Below, one piece after another: positions 1 to 5,953 of a stretch of DNA of 20,962 nt. The notes under the pieces are model-generated. The model was given only the letters and a program-made list of their open reading frames with translations, had not been told where the DNA came from and made no database searches. Positions within the stretch are counted from its first letter, which is position 1; each line of letters opens with the position of its first letter. This DNA comes from URNF01 sp045543675 (GTDB lineage: Bacteria > Bacillota > Clostridia > Oscillospirales > Acutalibacteraceae). Both the position numbers and the translations under genes were made by a program. The stretch spans positions 1 through 20,962 of the forward strand of contig JAZPXM010000162.1 in assembly GCA_045543675.1 (NCBI GenBank). Direction: 5' to 3'.

Positions 1-19
1 CCCTTGCCAAAGGCAAGGG
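1..19 (-). terminator. Hairpin downstream of the NUDIX gene, cut by window edge
   Basis: CCCTTGCC and GGCAAGGG pair perfectly around an AAA loop, just past the stop of the NUDIX gene on the minus strand. The T-tract that would confirm an intrinsic terminator would lie outside the window. Confidence 0.5.
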
Positions 20-40
20 GGTACATACTGATAGGTATAC

Positions 41-541
41 TTATGCTTTACGTACCGCAGACATAACCGCATCGAAATACGGACGCCCGTAATTGTGAAA
101 ATCGCCTTTTACGATCATCACCCGCAACTCCTGTTCGGTAACCCAACGCACCTGTGCAACTTCTTCGGTCTGCAAAGTAAGTGAGGTTTCGTCAATGTCA
201 CGTTTTAACAGCCACACGTCAGTAAACGCGTTGCGGCGGCGCATATGCGCAATGTGTTGCATCTCCCCCGGCCTGGTACCGATGCTGAGTTCTTCTTTCA
301 GTTCTCGGCGTGCAGCAGTTTCGCTGTCTTCTCCCGCAACGGCAGAACCGCCGGTCGCCGCCCAAACGCCGGGCATTAGCCGACGCGTCGGTGCACGGCG
401 CTGTAAAAGAATACGTCCCTTGCTGTCCACGATCCAGATGTGTACCACCAAATGATACTGTCCCGCACGCATACTGCGCCCGCGTATCATGGTTTTGCCG
501 GTGAGATTGCCGTTTTCATCCAGCAAATCCCATCGTTCCAT
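41..541 (-). CDS. NUDIX hydrolase
   Basis: Predicted 166-aa cytoplasmic NUDIX-fold enzyme, which would hydrolyse a nucleoside-diphosphate-linked substrate. The Nudix box is at about residues 65-87: G, five residues, E, seven residues, then REL-KEE-LSI, with Ser in place of the usual second Gly. The N-terminal part (ERWDLLDENG, then HLVVHIWI and ILLQRR) resembles the isopentenyl-diphosphate-isomerase-like/YfcD group of NUDIX proteins, but the substrate cannot be assigned. The frame stays open upstream to 715. I chose the ATG at 541 because AAGGGG lies 8-12 nt before it and the family homology starts there; the extra 58 residues are Arg/Pro-rich and unlike the family. It is a single gene, divergent from the tRNA, with a hairpin after the stop. 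Confidence 0.85.
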   Translation of the reverse strand: MERWDLLDENGNLTGKTMIRGRSMRAGQYHLVVHIWIVDSKGRILLQRRAPTRRLMPGVWAATGGSAVAGEDSETAARRELKEELSIGTRPGEMQHIAHMRRRNAFTDVWLLKRDIDETSLTLQTEEVAQVRWVTEQELRVMIVKGDFHNYGRPYFDAVMSAVRKA

Positions 542-755
542 ATAAAAAGCCCCTTCCAAAGGATGCCCGCTCCTGCGTCCTGCGACGGGTAAAACACGGG
601 CACGAAATGGCGTCACAACGCAGAGAGGTCCCCTGCTAACGCCTGTAAACAAGGGTAGTATACTGCTTTTTTTCGCAAATGTCCAGCAATTTCGCACATT
701 TTTCCGTTTTTTCAAAGGTAGCCGCCCAAACGCACGACTTTTTATGAATTTTCTA

Positions 756-784
756 TTGACAGATGTGAAAAATTATGCTAAATT
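756..784 (+). promoter_or_regulatory. Promoter of tRNA-Ala
   Basis: TTGACA at 756-761 and TAAATT at 779-784 are separated by 17 nt. The -10 box ends 25 nt before the tRNA 5' end at 810, which leaves room for a short leader. Confidence 0.6.
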
Positions 785-809
785 ATATGTCGTTGCAAAA
801 CACATATAT

Positions 810-887
<78 letters not shown>

Positions 888-905
888 CTAGGTTCGCTAG
901 GTAAG

Positions 906-945
906 GAAAATCCTTGAAAACACTATGTTTTCGAGGATTTTTTCT
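906..945 (+). terminator. Terminator after tRNA-Ala
   Basis: AATCCTTGAAAAC pairs with GTTTTCGAGGATT (one G-U) around ACTAT and is followed by a T-rich run. If 840-887 is an att site, this terminator belongs to the inserted element; the original chromosomal tRNA terminator would then be the one at 4350-4388. Confidence 0.8.
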
Positions 946-972
946 TTTGTGCAAAACTTTTACTTTTTAGGT

Positions 973-1003
973 GCAACTTTTCTGCCGTAATTGTGCCGTA
1001 ATT
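973..1003 (+). repeat. Arm-site-like repeat block, left end of the tRNA-bounded interval
   Basis: GCAACTTTT (973-981) is followed by GCCGTAATT twice (984-992 and 995-1003) at 11-bp spacing. A near-identical block lies at 4163-4194 in the same orientation. Repeats of this kind beside a tRNA att site could be integrase arm-binding sites. Read on the minus strand they could also be the 3' tail of a lost integrase gene, since one frame gives a C-terminus-like NYGTITAEKLHLKS followed by a stop further on. Confidence 0.5.
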
Positions 1004-1087
1004 ATCCTTCCCCCTATCTCCCCATCACAGTATTTCATCCCCTTAATCTTAACATATCAGTCGACTTATTGTCAATACACATCCAGT

Positions 1088-1126
1088 AAAAAAAGAACGA
1101 GTTGCGATATGTGCAACTCGTTCTTT
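1088..1126 (-). terminator. Terminator after the ROK/kinase chimera
   Basis: On the minus strand GAACGAGTTGC and GCAACTCGTTC form an 11-bp stem directly after the TAA at 1129, followed by a run of seven T. A clear intrinsic terminator. Confidence 0.85.
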
Positions 1127-1128
1127 TC

Positions 1129-1578
1129 TTACAAATATTTCTTGACGATAGCTTTCATATCGTCCCAATGTTTTTCCATCTCTTCAACTAACTTAAACTG
1201 CGTGCGGCAACGCACAAGGTTATGCTCAGCGTATTTCGTCTTGAAATACACGTCACCGCGCAAATAGTCTTCCAAAAAGCGCATACCGCACTCTATTGTC
1301 ATCATTTTTGCACCTTCGGGCAACAGCATAATTTCGCCTTCGGTAAGCAAACCGCCGCAACCTTCCAGGAAACCTTTTAAATACGCTTCAAACAATGTAA
1401 GGTCAAGCCCCGCTTTCCTTATCGCTTCCAATGTGACCTTCGCCATGTCGTCAGCAATTTCACTTGCCGCACGCGGAGCGTTTGTCTTTGTGGTAGCACG
1501 TCCAAGTATACGAAAATTTTCATCAACCACACCTGCCACAATATTGGTTCCACCCAAATCTATGCCAAGTCTATAAAC
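1129..1578 (-). pseudogene. In-frame chimera: ROK kinase N-terminus joined to N-acetylhexosamine-kinase-like C-terminus, start codon lost
   Basis: The first ~57 residues match the N-terminus of ROK-family sugar kinases (YRLGIDLGGTNIVAGVV, the phosphate-binding loop). From about position 1407 the protein changes to what I recognise as the C-terminal end of the phosphotransferase-fold N-acetylhexosamine 1-kinase (NahK) family: DLTLFEAYLKGFLEG, GAKMMTIECGMRFLEDYL, then GDVYFK. The ROK catalytic region and the NahK N-terminal two-thirds are absent, so neither kinase can be active. The usual Met before YRLGID is a GTT codon (1576-1578) eight nucleotides after GAGGG, so the start codon appears mutated; the ATG at 1585 runs out of frame to an early stop. 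It lies about 20 nt after the upstream gene and ends in a good terminator, suggesting a decayed operon of amino-sugar use. The NahK assignment is from memory of the family. Confidence 0.7.
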
Positions 1579-1599
1579 ACCGCATCCCTCGTATCTTTA

Positions 1600-2700
1600 T
1601 CAAACAATTTCCTTGCCGGTCAAACCAAATATCAGATGCATATTTATCGGACAACCATTCAGCGAATCTGCCGCAATTAACGTTGCTTCAAATTGTCCTT
1701 CCGGGACAACCAAAGCCCCCTCTGTACACCAAACACCTTTTTCATTACCATAACGGTCAATAACCTTGGCCTCTTTACCGTCCCATTCAATGAAATCCGT
1801 ACTCATCAGTTCGCATTCAAACATAAGAGACTGTTCCCCAATCGAAATGGTCGGGTTCTTGACAACATTGTATATTTGACGGCAAGCATTAATGCTCGTC
1901 ATATATACATCTTCCACATCACCCGCCACCATCACTTCAGCCAAGTTGATTCGGTCCATATTCAAGCCGGAACGATAGATACCAAAGCGATTGGAATCTT
2001 TTTCAAACGGGAGATCTAAGCGATCGCCATTATCTGCTTCCAAAAGAATGAAATCTCTCCATCCTTCGAAATCCGTATCAATAACATAAACGCCGTAACC
2101 AAACTCGCTCTGAGAAGCACAACTAAGCTTCAAAGCCACTGCGCCTTTTTTGCCATTCCCTTTAACGCGAACGGTCATGGCCATATTCTTCCGTAAGTCC
2201 ACTTCACGACCAAACGGATATTTCTGCGCCTGTTCTGCTACAGGTCTTGTTTCATCCAGTGCAACAAACTCGAAAGCATCTACTCCTAAAGTAGACATAT
2301 CCGCTTCCAAGCGAATAAACGGCGTTTGCTCACCAAACGGATTGATAAAGGTGGCTGTATTACGCTGTTCGTCCATTATATCGTACAACCGCTTAGTTTG
2401 ATACTGTTTTTCTACGAAAACATATTCCCCTTCCCCTTTTTGTACGATATGCTTTTCGAAGGGATTCGCTTTTGCTTTTTCCAATGTTTCTGCGTCAAAG
2501 TAATCGGATTTTCTAATATCAGAGTAAAACTTATATCTTGCAATATTGCGACGGAATCCCGCATAGCGCTTAAGCCACGCTGCATCAATCGGATTAAAAA
2601 CAGTAGAGTAATTGTTCATAACTGCAAGAGCACCCATATGATCCACCGCATCCAAATGGTGATACTTGGTATGCTGATTACCGGGGTATTTGTCCGTCAT
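1600..2700 (-). CDS. Unidentified protein with a sugar-binding-like beta-sandwich domain, probably 5'-truncated
   Basis: 366 residues that I do not recognise as a named family. No signal peptide or membrane segment is visible. Residues ~1-100 are polar and aromatic (HTKYHHLDAVDHMGAL, then NPIDAAWLKRYAGFRR). From about 130 to 230 the pattern MAMTVRVKGNGKKGAVALKL, then GYGVYVIDTDFEGWRDFILLE, looks like a galactose-binding-type jelly roll often found in carbohydrate-active enzymes; the end is also beta-rich. Two signs suggest the true N-terminus is lost: there is no ribosome binding site before the ATG at 2700, and the frame stays open upstream for 14 codons (ending GEHWYCYYP) with no start codon. 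It precedes the kinase chimera by about 20 nt in the same direction. Possibly the C-terminal part of a large glycan-degrading protein; confidence is in the coding region, not the function. Confidence 0.6.
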   Translation of the reverse strand: MTDKYPGNQHTKYHHLDAVDHMGALAVMNNYSTVFNPIDAAWLKRYAGFRRNIARYKFYSDIRKSDYFDAETLEKAKANPFEKHIVQKGEGEYVFVEKQYQTKRLYDIMDEQRNTATFINPFGEQTPFIRLEADMSTLGVDAFEFVALDETRPVAEQAQKYPFGREVDLRKNMAMTVRVKGNGKKGAVALKLSCASQSEFGYGVYVIDTDFEGWRDFILLEADNGDRLDLPFEKDSNRFGIYRSGLNMDRINLAEVMVAGDVEDVYMTSINACRQIYNVVKNPTISIGEQSLMFECELMSTDFIEWDGKEAKVIDRYGNEKGVWCTEGALVVPEGQFEATLIAADSLNGCPINMHLIFGLTGKEIV

Positions 2701-2837
2701 AGGATAATAGCAATACCAATGTTCTCCAAGATTTAACTAAAACGCCCGACAGCACAGATTAAAGCATGAAAGCACTCTTTTTTGTTCGCTTCCAAAGATT
2801 ACTGTTGTTTTTCATTGTTTTTTGTGCAAAAAAACAG

Positions 2838-2865
2838 TTTACTTTTTAAAAAAAATGCGTATAAT
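2838..2865 (+). promoter_or_regulatory. Promoter of small RNA
   Basis: TTTACT (2838-2843) and a perfect TATAAT (2860-2865) with a 16-nt spacer. It faces rightward, against both flanking genes, and directs transcription into the structured segment that starts at about 2872. Confidence 0.7.
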
Positions 2866-2871
2866 AAAATG

Positions 2872-3052
2872 TAGAGAGTACACATTTATGTACTCCCTAT
2901 AGCCTGTGAAGTTCAAATTCAGTTGAGAGAATATTGAACAGAGGTCCTCACAAGGTTTCGCATGATCCGGTTCTCAACTATGTCTTCAAGACAAAAAATG
3001 CAACAAACGCGAGAAAAGGCTTACTGCTTTGCTGTAAGCCTTTTTCTTTTTT
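2872..3052 (+). ncRNA. Structured small RNA with predicted loop-to-downstream pseudoknot
   Basis: A promoter and an intrinsic terminator bracket about 180 nt with no plausible ORF. Predicted pairings: GAGTACA 2876-2882 with TGTACTC 2889-2895; CCTGTGA 2903-2909 with TCACAAGG 2948-2955 (one bulge); GTTCAAATTC 2911-2920 with GAATATTGAAC 2929-2939 (one bulge). The last closes an 8-nt loop, AGTTGAGA (2921-2928), which is perfectly complementary to TCTCAACT at 2972-2979, a pseudoknot or kissing contact. GTCTT/AAGAC forms a further small hairpin near 2982. The layered complementarity is far beyond chance. I cannot name the family. A 6S RNA of this length is unlikely because the 5' end folds on itself; raiA-type RNA is one class to test. 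It is transcribed against its neighbours, so it is not a leader of either. Confidence 0.65.
3013..3052 (+). terminator. Terminator of the small RNA
   Basis: AAAAGGCTTAC pairs with GTAAGCCTTTT around a short loop and is followed by a T-rich tail (TTTTTCTTTTTT). It could also stop Fic-side transcription on the other strand through the A-tract, but its clear polarity is rightward. Confidence 0.85.
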
Positions 3053-3190
3053 AAAAACTCTGCCTCGTCTTCTTTTCTAGTCAAGTCTTACAGTATCTTG
3101 AATATCTTGTCAACTTTAGGCATTAGTGAAGGCAAGTTTAAGAGTATCAAAAAACCAAGTTATTGATGTATAGGTTCCTTATCCCAAAAC

Positions 3191-4114
3191 TCAATTCTTC
3201 TTATAATTAGCAAGTGGATGCAACCGATCTACAGCACACAGTTTCAACAGTTCGATTTGAGCTTCGAAACGGTCTTGGGCTTCCATTGCCACATCCGTCA
3301 GTTCGTGACTGTCGTCGTGCCATTGCTGGATGCCACGAAAGTATCGGGAACGTCGTTTGTCATCAATAATAAACGGTGTAACACCGTGACGAAGGCATTC
3401 CTTCAGCATGATCAGCCGACCGACACGACCGTTATAATCTTCAAAAGGGTGAATCTGTTCGAAGTGAACGTGAAAATCCAAGACACGTTCCATATCCACC
3501 GAATCGTTCTCATAATCTTTAATAAGCGTAACCAATGCCGTATGAATCTCCTTTGGCGGCACACCGATATCTGATGCACAGATGCGGTACTCGTCGGAGG
3601 AGATTTTTTCTTTGCGGTCGGCATAGGTGCCATATGTGAGAATATAGTGTAGTTTCTTAATAAAACTTTGGGACAGCGGCGTCATAATATGGTCAACAAC
3701 ATATCGAACGGCGGCAAAATGGTTGATAGTTTCAATGATATCATCCACCTTTACCGGTTCAAAAGAGCTTGTAATCTTATTGGTGCGATAAATCTCCTCC
3801 ACCTCTCCCCTTGTCAAGCGATTGCTCGCCATACGATTGGAAGAATAGGTCAAGTTCACTTGGATATATTCGTAAATGCCGAAATGGTTATTCTTATTAC
3901 GCTGATAAACAATGCGCTTTGCAAAAGCAGTAAGCGCAGGTTGTTCCGCCTTCGTTTTAGGTTTGCGCCCCGGTTTGGCTGCATCCAACGGGATAAGCCA
4001 TACGCCTTCCTCTTGTTTAGCATCAAGTATTCTTTTTTCCACACAATAGCGACGCACCATTGTAGGCGATACACCCCATTTTTCAGCAACTTCGGTTACA
4101 GACAAGTATTTCAT
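3191..4114 (-). CDS. Fic-family protein with N-terminal helix-turn-helix; altered active-site and inhibitory motifs
   Basis: 307 aa. Residues 1-45 form an AlpA/MerR-like DNA-binding helix-turn-helix (YLSVTEVAEKWGVSPTMVRRYC). A basic linker follows, then a Fic domain, a fold that usually transfers AMP to a target hydroxyl. The Fic motif at 222-233 reads HPFEDYNGRVGR: the catalytic His, the Asp and both Arg are present, but the first Gly of the canonical HPFx(D/E)GNGRxxR is Tyr227. The self-inhibitory motif (S/T)xxxE(G/N) aligns with SNRMAS at 92-97, so the inhibitory Glu is Ala96 and the next Gly is Ser97. Removing the Glu should de-repress AMP transfer, while Tyr at the phosphate-binding Gly may block or alter it; the net activity is uncertain. 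The start is supported by AAGGAAAG seven nucleotides upstream. The gene sits at the right end of the tRNA-bounded interval, a usual place for accessory or toxin-like genes. Confidence 0.85.
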   Translation of the reverse strand: MKYLSVTEVAEKWGVSPTMVRRYCVEKRILDAKQEEGVWLIPLDAAKPGRKPKTKAEQPALTAFAKRIVYQRNKNNHFGIYEYIQVNLTYSSNRMASNRLTRGEVEEIYRTNKITSSFEPVKVDDIIETINHFAAVRYVVDHIMTPLSQSFIKKLHYILTYGTYADRKEKISSDEYRICASDIGVPPKEIHTALVTLIKDYENDSVDMERVLDFHVHFEQIHPFEDYNGRVGRLIMLKECLRHGVTPFIIDDKRRSRYFRGIQQWHDDSHELTDVAMEAQDRFEAQIELLKLCAVDRLHPLANYKKN

Positions 4115-4117
4115 CGT
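4102..4117 (+). repeat. Inverted repeat, left arm, covering the Fic start codon
   Basis: ACAAGTATTTCATCGT is the exact reverse complement of 4195-4210. The 77 bp between the arms carry the ribosome binding site of the Fic gene, presumably its promoter, and the arm-like repeats. Confidence 0.75.
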
Positions 4118-4141
4118 TTTCTTTCCTTTCTTTAGTTCGTA

Positions 4142-4194
4142 CGCAACTTTTACGTTTTTGGCGCAACTTTTTGTGCCGTAATTTTGCCGTAATT
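4142..4194 (+). repeat. Arm-site-like repeat block, right end of the tRNA-bounded interval
   Basis: CGCAACTTTT occurs at 4142-4151 and 4162-4171, and GCCGTAATT at 4175-4183 and 4186-4194, with the same 11-bp phasing as the block at 973-1003. Weaker echoes (AGGTGCAACTTT and AGGTGCGATTTT, each followed by a TTTTGCC hairpin) are found near 4436 and 4626. Confidence 0.5.
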
Positions 4195-4210
4195 ACGATG
4201 AAATACTTGT
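4195..4210 (-). repeat. Inverted repeat, right arm
   Basis: ACGATGAAATACTTGT is the exact inverse of the Fic start-codon region at 4102-4117. A shorter match (GATGAAATACT, minus strand) is at 1029-1039, next to the left arm-like block. Confidence 0.75.
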
Positions 4211-4303
4211 ACAGAACGGACTCAAAAAAGCATAAATTGGACAAAAAAGACACTATAACACGAAAAAATACGCAAAAAACAACATTTTTGCTTTTTGCGA
4301 TTC

Positions 4304-4351
4304 AATGGCATTCAAGAGGTCAGCGGTTCGATCCCGCTTATCTCCACCAAA
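4304..4351 (+). repeat. att-like direct repeat, right copy (displaced tRNA-Ala 3' end)
   Basis: Identical over 48 bp to 840-887 of the intact tRNA gene. Upstream of 4304 the sequence no longer matches, so there is no 5' half and this cannot be a functional tRNA. The terminator that follows is probably the original chromosomal tRNA terminator. Confidence 0.8.
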
Positions 4352-4388
4352 AAGAAACAGACGGTCAACATACCGTCTGTTCTTTTTT
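4350..4388 (+). terminator. Terminator after the displaced tRNA 3' end
   Basis: ACAGACGGT pairs with ACCGTCTGT around CAACAT, with flanking A and T runs that could extend the stem and work in both directions. Confidence 0.75.
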
Positions 4389-4402
4389 GTGCGGTGGTGT
4401 TG

Positions 4403-4421
4403 GCGGGATCGAACCGCTGAC
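4403..4421 (-). repeat. Inverted tRNA T-arm fragment
   Basis: This 19-bp segment is the exact reverse complement of the tRNA T-arm region at 4319-4337. Read on the minus strand it continues into CAACACCACCG, a degenerate CCA-like end. Together with 4319-4388 it forms a large inverted repeat with the terminator at its centre. Confidence 0.7.
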
Positions 4422-4504
4422 ATATAATCCGTTTTAGGTGCAACTTTCGGTATTTTGCCGTAGGCAAAACGCACGCGACGGTGTAAGCGTGCGCGAAAGT
4501 GCAG

Positions 4505-4527
4505 GGACATCTGCTTTGCAGATGTCC
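4505..4527. repeat. Perfect 10-bp hairpin
   Basis: GGACATCTGC and GCAGATGTCC flank a TTT loop. There is no T-tract, so it is probably a structural element rather than a terminator. It directly precedes the second tRNA-end module. Confidence 0.6.
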
Positions 4528-4528
4528 A

Positions 4529-4581
4529 CTTATCTCCACCAAAAAGAAACAGACACCGAAACGGTGTCTGTTTCTTTTTTT
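4529..4581 (+). repeat. Second tRNA 3'-end plus terminator module
   Basis: The 26 bp at 4529-4554 are identical to 4337-4362 (acceptor 3' strand, CCA and the start of the terminator). They are followed by a perfect 16-bp terminator stem (AAAGAAACAGACACCG with CGGTGTCTGTTTCTTT, loop AAA) and a T-run. An inverted T-arm piece (ATCGAACCGCTGAC, 4596-4609) and a TTTTGCC/GGCAAAA hairpin (to 4660) follow, in the same order as in the first module. Confidence 0.75.
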
Positions 4582-4683
4582 GATTTAGTTGAGTCATCGA
4601 ACCGCTGACCTATATAATCCGTCTTAGGTGCGATTTTCCCGATTTTTGCCGCAGGCAAAATGTGCGCCGAGGCTCACGGCAGG

Positions 4684-5448
4684 TTACAAAAGACTGGTTC
4701 CCTCCCACTCGCTGTCGGGGGCGACATCCAATAGTTTGGTGACTGTCGGAGCAATGTCTTTTATGCTTGCGTTGTACAATTCCTTTCCGGGCGCAATATT
4801 TTCACCTTTAATGAAGATGGGAATGGTCATATCTTCCGGCATATCCGTTCCGTGCGTTCGGTCGTGCCCACCGTGATCTGCCGTAATGATAACCGTATAG
4901 TCTTTCGGCAAAGAGTTTATAATCATCTTGATATTTTTCCAACTGTTTTCCATTGCTTCCATATATGCTTCGCTCATCCAGCCATAATTATGCCCGGCAG
5001 CATCGGTATACCCTAAATATAAGAAAGCAAAATCAACATAGTTTTCTTGCAGATACTGTATCGCAGCTGACGAAACAATATCGTTTGCCTTATCATAGCC
5101 GATATCGCGACCTTTGCAAAAATAAGAAAATGTCAGCGAATTCGGTCTGGTAAGGTCACGCAGTTCTTCCCAGTTATAAAAGAATGCGCTCTTTTTATTG
5201 TCTTCCAAAAGTTTCTCGCATAAACCCTTAACCGGTCTCACCTGCGGTGCAAATACATTGGTTGTTGTGCCGTGTCTGGACGGATCCACGCTATGAAACA
5301 GCGACATATGGCATGGCAATGTCACAGTTGGCATAACCGTTTGAGCCGTCATTGTGTATGCAGCATCTTGCAATATTTCTCGGGCTGTTTCAATATTTGC
5401 CAGCGCATCCGGTCGCATGCCGTCTACCAAGATCACCAAAACTCTCAT
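4684..5448 (-). CDS. Small nucleotide pyrophosphatase/phosphodiesterase-like (alkaline phosphatase superfamily) enzyme
   Basis: 254-aa cytoplasmic metal-dependent phosphoesterase of the type I phosphodiesterase/NPP group. All expected two-metal ligands can be found: D9 (LVDGMRPD), candidate nucleophile T43 in PTVTLPCH, D149 and H153 in YTDAAGH, D191 and H192 in ITADHGGHD, and H199 in THGTD. No signal peptide or membrane segment is present. It is short for the family but appears complete from DGMRPD to a C-terminal metal-site segment (IKDIAPTVTKLL, typical of these enzymes). The substrate could be a nucleotide-sugar, a phosphodiester or a phosphonate ester; sequence does not decide. The start is secured by AGGAGG at 5456-5461. 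It faces the tRNA scar, and a remnant of another gene lies upstream in the same direction. Confidence 0.85.
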   Translation of the reverse strand: MRVLVILVDGMRPDALANIETAREILQDAAYTMTAQTVMPTVTLPCHMSLFHSVDPSRHGTTTNVFAPQVRPVKGLCEKLLEDNKKSAFFYNWEELRDLTRPNSLTFSYFCKGRDIGYDKANDIVSSAAIQYLQENYVDFAFLYLGYTDAAGHNYGWMSEAYMEAMENSWKNIKMIINSLPKDYTVIITADHGGHDRTHGTDMPEDMTIPIFIKGENIAPGKELYNASIKDIAPTVTKLLDVAPDSEWEGTSLL

Positions 5449-5469
5449 TTTATATCCTCCTGATGATAG

Positions 5470-5542
5470 GTCGGCGAACGAAGGGGAATACAGCGGAAAA
5501 CCGCTTTGGACCTATGCTGTCACAAAACCTTTCCGCGCCGAC
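5470..5542 (-). promoter_or_regulatory. Possible structured leader of the phosphodiesterase gene
   Basis: GTCGGCG (5470-5476) is complementary to CGCCGAC (5536-5542). Between them is a second hairpin (AGCGG/CCGCT, 5492-5505), and TAGGTCCA occurs twice on the minus strand. The fold would end about 9 nt before the Shine-Dalgarno. This could be a leader structure or simply intergenic hairpins. Confidence 0.3.
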
Positions 5543-5560
5543 TGGACCTACATTTCAAAA

Positions 5561-5690
5561 TCAGTACTTTCCTAATTCGTGTGCAAGTCGAGCTATTTCG
5601 ATCATATTCTGGAACGACACCGAATTGGGAATAGAATGGTCAGACGCGAACACATAAGTTGTATCATACTTTTCTCGCCCCTTCAATTTT
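5561..5690 (-). pseudogene. C-terminal remnant resembling a uroporphyrinogen-decarboxylase-family protein
   Basis: On the minus strand a frame gives KYDTTYVFASDHSIPNSV, then ending IARLAHELGKY and a TGA at 5561-5563. The motif YVFA-x-x-H-x-IPN followed by a short helix is how many URO-D-family (corrinoid methyltransferase-like) proteins end. Only about 40 codons remain, with an upstream in-frame stop near 5700 and no start or ribosome binding site, so this is a gene remnant. The rest of the gap to the palindrome at 5913 is AT-rich and I see no gene in it. Confidence 0.5.
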
Positions 5691-5912
5691 TATAGTGGAT
5701 GGTATTGCATATAAAAACTACGCCTTGCAAAATGCGAGGAATCCCGCATCCGCCAATCACCATACGCATTTCCATTGCAATGTATATATGTGTTTTACCG
5801 TATTCTCTCAGAAAAAGAAATAGGCCGAAAAAATTTTGACCGTTCACAACAAAATCGCATAATTTTTTGCAGTATTCCCTTTTTTCTGCATCATTTTCTT
5901 CCTTCTGCTTTT

Positions 5913-5951
5913 AAAAATTGCACTTTTCTATCATAGGAAAGTGCAATTTTT
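5913..5951. promoter_or_regulatory. Long palindrome next to the AraC promoter (terminator or operator)
   Basis: AAAAATTGCACTTT and AAAGTGCAATTTTT are perfect complements, extended by one G-T and CTA/TAG around TCA, about 18 bp of stem. Runs of five T on both strands would allow bidirectional termination. It ends 2 bp before the -35 box of the regulator genes, so it could also be an operator. Confidence 0.6.
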
Positions 5952-5953
5952 AG

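Noticed and set aside
542..715. N-terminal extension of the NUDIX protein
   Set aside because: Arg/Pro-rich, unlike the family, and a ribosome binding site precedes the internal ATG at 541.
2872..3052. 6S RNA or SRP RNA identity for the small RNA
   Set aside because: The 5' end forms its own hairpin and does not pair with the 3' end, and no SRP core loop is seen.
4304..4349. Second functional tRNA-Ala
   Set aside because: Only the 3' part is present; no D arm or acceptor 5' strand precedes it.
4171..4437. Plus-strand ORF beginning in the arm repeats and sharing MKYL with the Fic start
   Set aside because: It runs through the displaced tRNA end and a terminator; the shared MKYL comes from the inverted repeat.
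4253..4597. Minus-strand ORF containing GGDKRDRTADLLNAIE and related frames
   Set aside because: It is the translation of tRNA 3' ends and terminators; this peptide is a known kind of spurious ORF over tRNA sequence.
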